Positions 60,430 to 64,000 of a stretch of DNA of 64,000 bases are shown here, piece after piece. Source of the DNA: Saururus chinensis (lineage: Eukaryota; Streptophyta; Magnoliopsida; Piperales; Saururaceae); the NCBI GenBank assembly GCA_035235625.1, contig CP141143.1, forward strand, positions 19,017,092 to 19,081,091. Direction: 5' to 3'. The position numbers and the translations under genes were made by a program. The notes below the pieces were generated by a model. It was not told where the DNA came from and made no database searches. It was given only the letters and a program-made list of their open reading frames with translations. Within the stretch, counting starts at the first letter, position 1. Every line of letters begins with the position of its first letter.

Positions 60430-61760
60430 TCTGTATCTTACCAATCCTTCAAGTAAACGCAACACTCCATAATCATTAGATCTAAGCAACTCTTTCGATC
60501 ATTAAGTACCCTACTTTTTACACTAAAAGCATACTGCGAAGCTAGTATAAACATTAGAGGAGTTAGTGAATCACATGCTAAGGTGGGAAGTACATGATAA
60601 TTTTTTTCATGTGTTTGCCACCAAACTAAAATATCAAATTTAATTACTTCTTTATTTTGGGGTTAAAAAAAGCACAAATTTAATTTGTAAATACATAAGT
60701 AATTCATTATTAGATGTAGTTCTAGTATATATTTTTTTATTTATAGAAGGAGTTGGAGCAATAGACCTTCTATTATCATACATAGATTCATATGTATCAT
60801 ATAAAGTTTATAAAACATTTTTAACTTATTCAAGATATATATTAGATTCTAAACTCATATTAGTATAAATATTATCTACTAATATTTGTACATGACTTAA
60901 CTTAATCTTAGGGTCCATAATTACACCTAAACAAAAAATCATAGGAAGTTCTACTTCTTTCTAATATTTTTTATATTTTATTTTTATTGGTGCCACAATC
61001 ATATTAAATACATCATTATTTTCATATTGCAAAAACATAAGAGTAATATTATAGAGTCGATAAAGAACTAAAAAAGAAGTAGGATAATATATACCAGGTA
61101 ATTGTTTAGTAGCTTGATAAAAAAATATGTAAAAAGTTCATAATAACTATTACACTTTCAAAATCATCATCACATAATGTAGAATCGGGCATCCTATCGT
61201 CACACCATAATATTTTAATTTCTTTTAATTCATAACAAGATTCTAACATTAAATAAGTACTATTCCACCTATGTTTAACATCTAAGACAATTTTTTTATA
61301 TTTCATTCCATATTGTTTACATAAATCTCTGAATTCTTGAGATCTAGGTAGTGAATAACTAATATATACTAAAGCATCTTTAATATTTACTATGTGATTT
61401 TTAACAATATTTAAAATGTCTTCAACAAATAAATTAATAACATGACAATAAGATCTTACATGAATTTTTTTTAATCTAACAAAGGTGGAATTGTAATTTA
61501 AGAAAATCGATAGTAGTTTTATTATTTGAAGTATTATCTAAGGTAATAGAAAGAAATTTATTATTAATATGATAGTCATGTAAAGCGGCCATTATAGACC
61601 TACTAATTACAGCTCTTATACGAGGAGATTCTAATAAATTAAAAGTAACAATTCTTTAACTTAAAAACCAATCATGAAAAATGCAATGTGTTGTAATACA
61701 AGCATATCCTAAAATTTTATTACTAGTCTATATATATGAAGTAACAAAATTTTTACTTGG
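60430..61760 (-). pseudogene. hAT transposase remnant (Ac-like, RICESLEEPER type)
   Basis: Minus-strand pieces in protein order are HDWFLS ... NLLESPRIRAVISRSIM and LSITLDNTSNNKTTIDFLK (61680-61500; LDNxSNN contains a catalytic Asp), CHVINLFVEDILNIVKNHIV and YGMKYKKIVLDVKHRWNSTY then LMLES (61450-61240), and a C-terminal dimerisation domain remnant DILVWWQTHEKNYHVLP ... AFSVKSRVLNDRKSCL (about 60640-60450). Stops and frame changes interrupt it. A possible element end, TAGAGATGTTAAAGGGCCGG, lies at 60073-60092. No matching opposite end was found. Confidence 0.82.
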
Positions 61761-62149
61761 AATCGTAAAAAGAGTTTCAATGAGATTGCATTTGTCTTAG
61801 TTGAAGAGTTTAATACAATATGACTTAGTTTTATCATGCAAAACCTTGTGGAAGCATGGGTTGAGGGCATTCTTCACATACCTTTTAAATATTCTATCAT
61901 CTACAAAAGAGAATAGTTACTTGGTTTACACAATGTATTTGGCTAGCTCACTTCGATTTTTACTTTCGACATATGTGAAAGTGCCTAGAAAGATGGCCCG
62001 TGCCACTTGTGGAAATACTTAGACGTGTTTTGCAATTATTGCAAACTGCTTAGTGTATCATATGCCCTAGTTTTTCTAGGTCTCACACTTATTTCTTTGT
62101 CTAGTTGTAACATTTGTAGTTTTTAAATAAATTTTTATAAAAATTTTAC
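61761..62149. other. hAT flank, nothing further recognised
   Basis: The sequence upstream of the hAT transposase remnant. The N-terminal BED zinc finger expected there was not recognised. A plus-strand ORF (61801-62022) has no family signature. Confidence 0.4.
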
Positions 62150-63900
62150 TATAAAAGTTAGGTGTGTTGATTAAACCACGATGAGACGAGCGTAACGAAC
62201 CTAAGAACACACGAAATGAAGGTTGTGAGCAAAAGTTACGTCCTCGGGAAACATGTTATATTGGTGGGACCCACTTTAAAAGTATGATATAACATACAAT
62301 GTGGAGTCTTGTTTCGAAGGGCTCGTTAATACGAGTCCATCGATACTAAGAACACACAATTCTGACTTCGAGATAAGAAGTTATTGCGTTTTGAAGTTAG
62401 AAAAGTATTTGATTGAAATAATATTAAAAAATTAAGAAATAGACAAAATAGCTAGCAGCAACTTGCGCAGGGCCGAGCCGAGCCACGCCGCGCGGTTCGC
62501 GCATGCTATGTGCGTGTCAAGAGTGGCGGTGCCGCATTTTCTGCCACGATTTTCCCCTATAAATTCCCATTTCTATTCATTTTTTTGGAATAGTTTTTGG
62601 AGTCGTTTTGAGTCCATTTTCCTCCGTTCAAGACACATTTCTACCTAAATCAAGCATGCTGAATGTCGTGGCAAGGTTATTTTTTTGTTTTGAGATCTCT
62701 ACGGCCCATAAATCAAACATCTAATTTCGAGGTACCCTTTCCAGTGTCTCATTTATTGTCTCACGCAGGAAGTAAGGTAGGGGCTTTTATCCTCTCTTAA
62801 GACATAAATACTTACATCGGTTGTCTTTAAAATTATATATATATAATTCTAGTTAAATACTTGAGTAATTTCCCTGTATATTTTGGGATTGCCTCATATA
62901 CCTATTTTATCGAGTGTTTATTTCTTAAATTTAATTATGAATTAGGCTTTTTATGATATATGTGATATAAAGAAAATCTAGCTTCACCATTATTTTAATT
63001 ATACTTGAGTATGGTAAGATTGAAAGATGGTTTTATGGAATTAGTGCTCTATCAAAATGATTTTAGAAATGCATACAACCATGACCACTGAGTTGCTGAG
63101 ATGAGATAGAGAATGACTAACTGTCTCATTGGAACGAGCGACTAATCCTTTTTTTATAATCGTTATCAGTAACACAACCATGACTTGTAGAGGCAAGGCT
63201 AGGATTTTAAAAGGTTGATCTTTGTGGAAGATTGTTTAAAGTAAAGAAAAAGAGAAGAAAATTCCTATTTGAGTCGGGCATATAAGAGATTTAATTGTCT
63301 AGAGCTCAAATTAGTACACATATTGATAGAGTACCATAATTGAGAGTACACAGGTAAATCTGGTATGGAATCGTATACACGGTACACACATTAGCTTGGT
63401 GAGCCCCTAACGAAGGGCAAGACCCCTGATTAGGCCCTAGTGAAGGGCAACTATCAAGGCTATGTGCGCTAGGGTAGAGAGTATCATAGAAAAACTCTAT
63501 GCTATCTAGATCTCGGTGCCCCATGAGCACGGGTGGCTCTTCCTTCTACAAGCACAAAGTGTTTTACGAAAAATCTGTAGAGGAGTAAGAAGTTGTTGCT
63601 TTGTACTTGCAACAAATTCTTTATAATATAATAAGTGTCTAGGACAGTAATAGTAAGTCGTAAGAGCTTACAAACCCTAGAAGTATATTCGATACCTAGG
63701 AAGAAGCCTTGAGAAAGTTTTTGGGTGAGAGACACACTTTTACTGCTTCTTTGAAAAATATTATATATTTACTTGATCATGTGATTTAAAAACTATTAGA
63801 TGTTGTATTTATGTCAGATAGGATAAGTACTCTTACTGAGTATTTTAAAATACTCACCACCCCAAGACCTTGCAGGGCCCTGTGTGGAATAGACATGACT
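62150..63900 (+). repeat. Gypsy-type LTR fragment, copy 4 of the dispersed family
   Basis: It contains the family blocks in order: AAAAGTTACG, GGTGGGACCC, TGTGGAGTCTTG, TTCGAAGGGCTCGTTAATAC, ATACTAAGAACACA and GAGATAAGAAGTTATTGCGT (62225-62395). A TATA-like CCTATAAATTCCC follows at 62556-62568. It closely resembles copy 1 at 33360. The right part (63090-63900) has GAGATGAGATAG-like and GACC-rich phrases as in the solo LTR. Borders were not found. Confidence 0.6.
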
Positions 63901-64000
63901 AGTAAAAGCACTTTTTGGAGCTTCAAGTGGTGATTAAGAAGTCTACGATTGCACCAGTAGTTTCTAAGTACACTTTTATTATTTTGGCTTGAGAAGACTT

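Overview
The window is nuclear DNA from a flowering plant. The evidence is spliced genes with plant-type GT..AG introns, plant-specific families (subfamily II plasma-membrane H+-ATPase, IPGA1/CHUP1-like coiled-coil protein, h-type thioredoxin with a Gly2 N-terminus, ABCC13-type transporter), AT-rich intergenic DNA and many plant transposon families. I cannot fix the species from sequence alone.

Layout. 0.8-7 kb: a complete 21-coding-exon H+-ATPase gene on the minus strand (956 residues), whose last coding exon is followed by a 68-bp tandem copy of its own C-terminal coding end. 7-15 kb: AT-rich intergenic DNA with a Stowaway-like MITE, a CGGTT-rich repeat and a fold-back element; no gene is supported. 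15.3-16.3 kb: an intronless ribonucleotide reductase small-subunit gene on the minus strand, intact except for an in-frame TAA at codon 24. 16.9-24.6 kb: an ABCC13-type ABC transporter pseudogene broken into two convergent halves, best explained by an internal inversion. Its introns received a 3.4-kb PIF/Harbinger-like element that carries exons of unrelated host genes, plus a 310-bp MITE of the same kind. 25.3-29.0 kb: a third PIF-type end with internal 84-bp repeats, then a decayed, 3'-truncated Ty1/copia retrotransposon. 29-33.4 kb: no confident gene. 33.4-38.6 kb: gypsy-type LTR sequence and a decayed PIF/Harbinger element with ORF1 and transposase remnants.

39.6-40.2 kb: a three-exon h-type thioredoxin gene (minus). 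40.2-54 kb: a large transposon nest. It holds a dead MuDR-type transposase (plus strand) and scattered pieces of an Ulp1/DUF1985-like transposon protein (minus strand). Between them are many near-palindromic GTGTTATCGATAACAC motifs. Later insertions are a hAT-type element containing two tRNA-like segments and a 1,972-bp solo LTR that landed in a 50-bp tandem repeat. 55.1-57.9 kb: a complete four-exon IPGA1/CHUP1-like gene (minus). 58-64 kb: promoter/intergenic DNA, a second copy of the Stowaway-like element, a decayed hAT transposase (minus) and another gypsy-LTR fragment.

The four real genes (H+-ATPase, RNR small subunit, thioredoxin h, IPGA1-like) belong to unrelated pathways and all happen to lie on the minus strand. 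The most interesting region is the ABCC13 ruin at 16.9-25.6 kb, where a gene-capturing PIF-type transposon and a gene inversion coincide.
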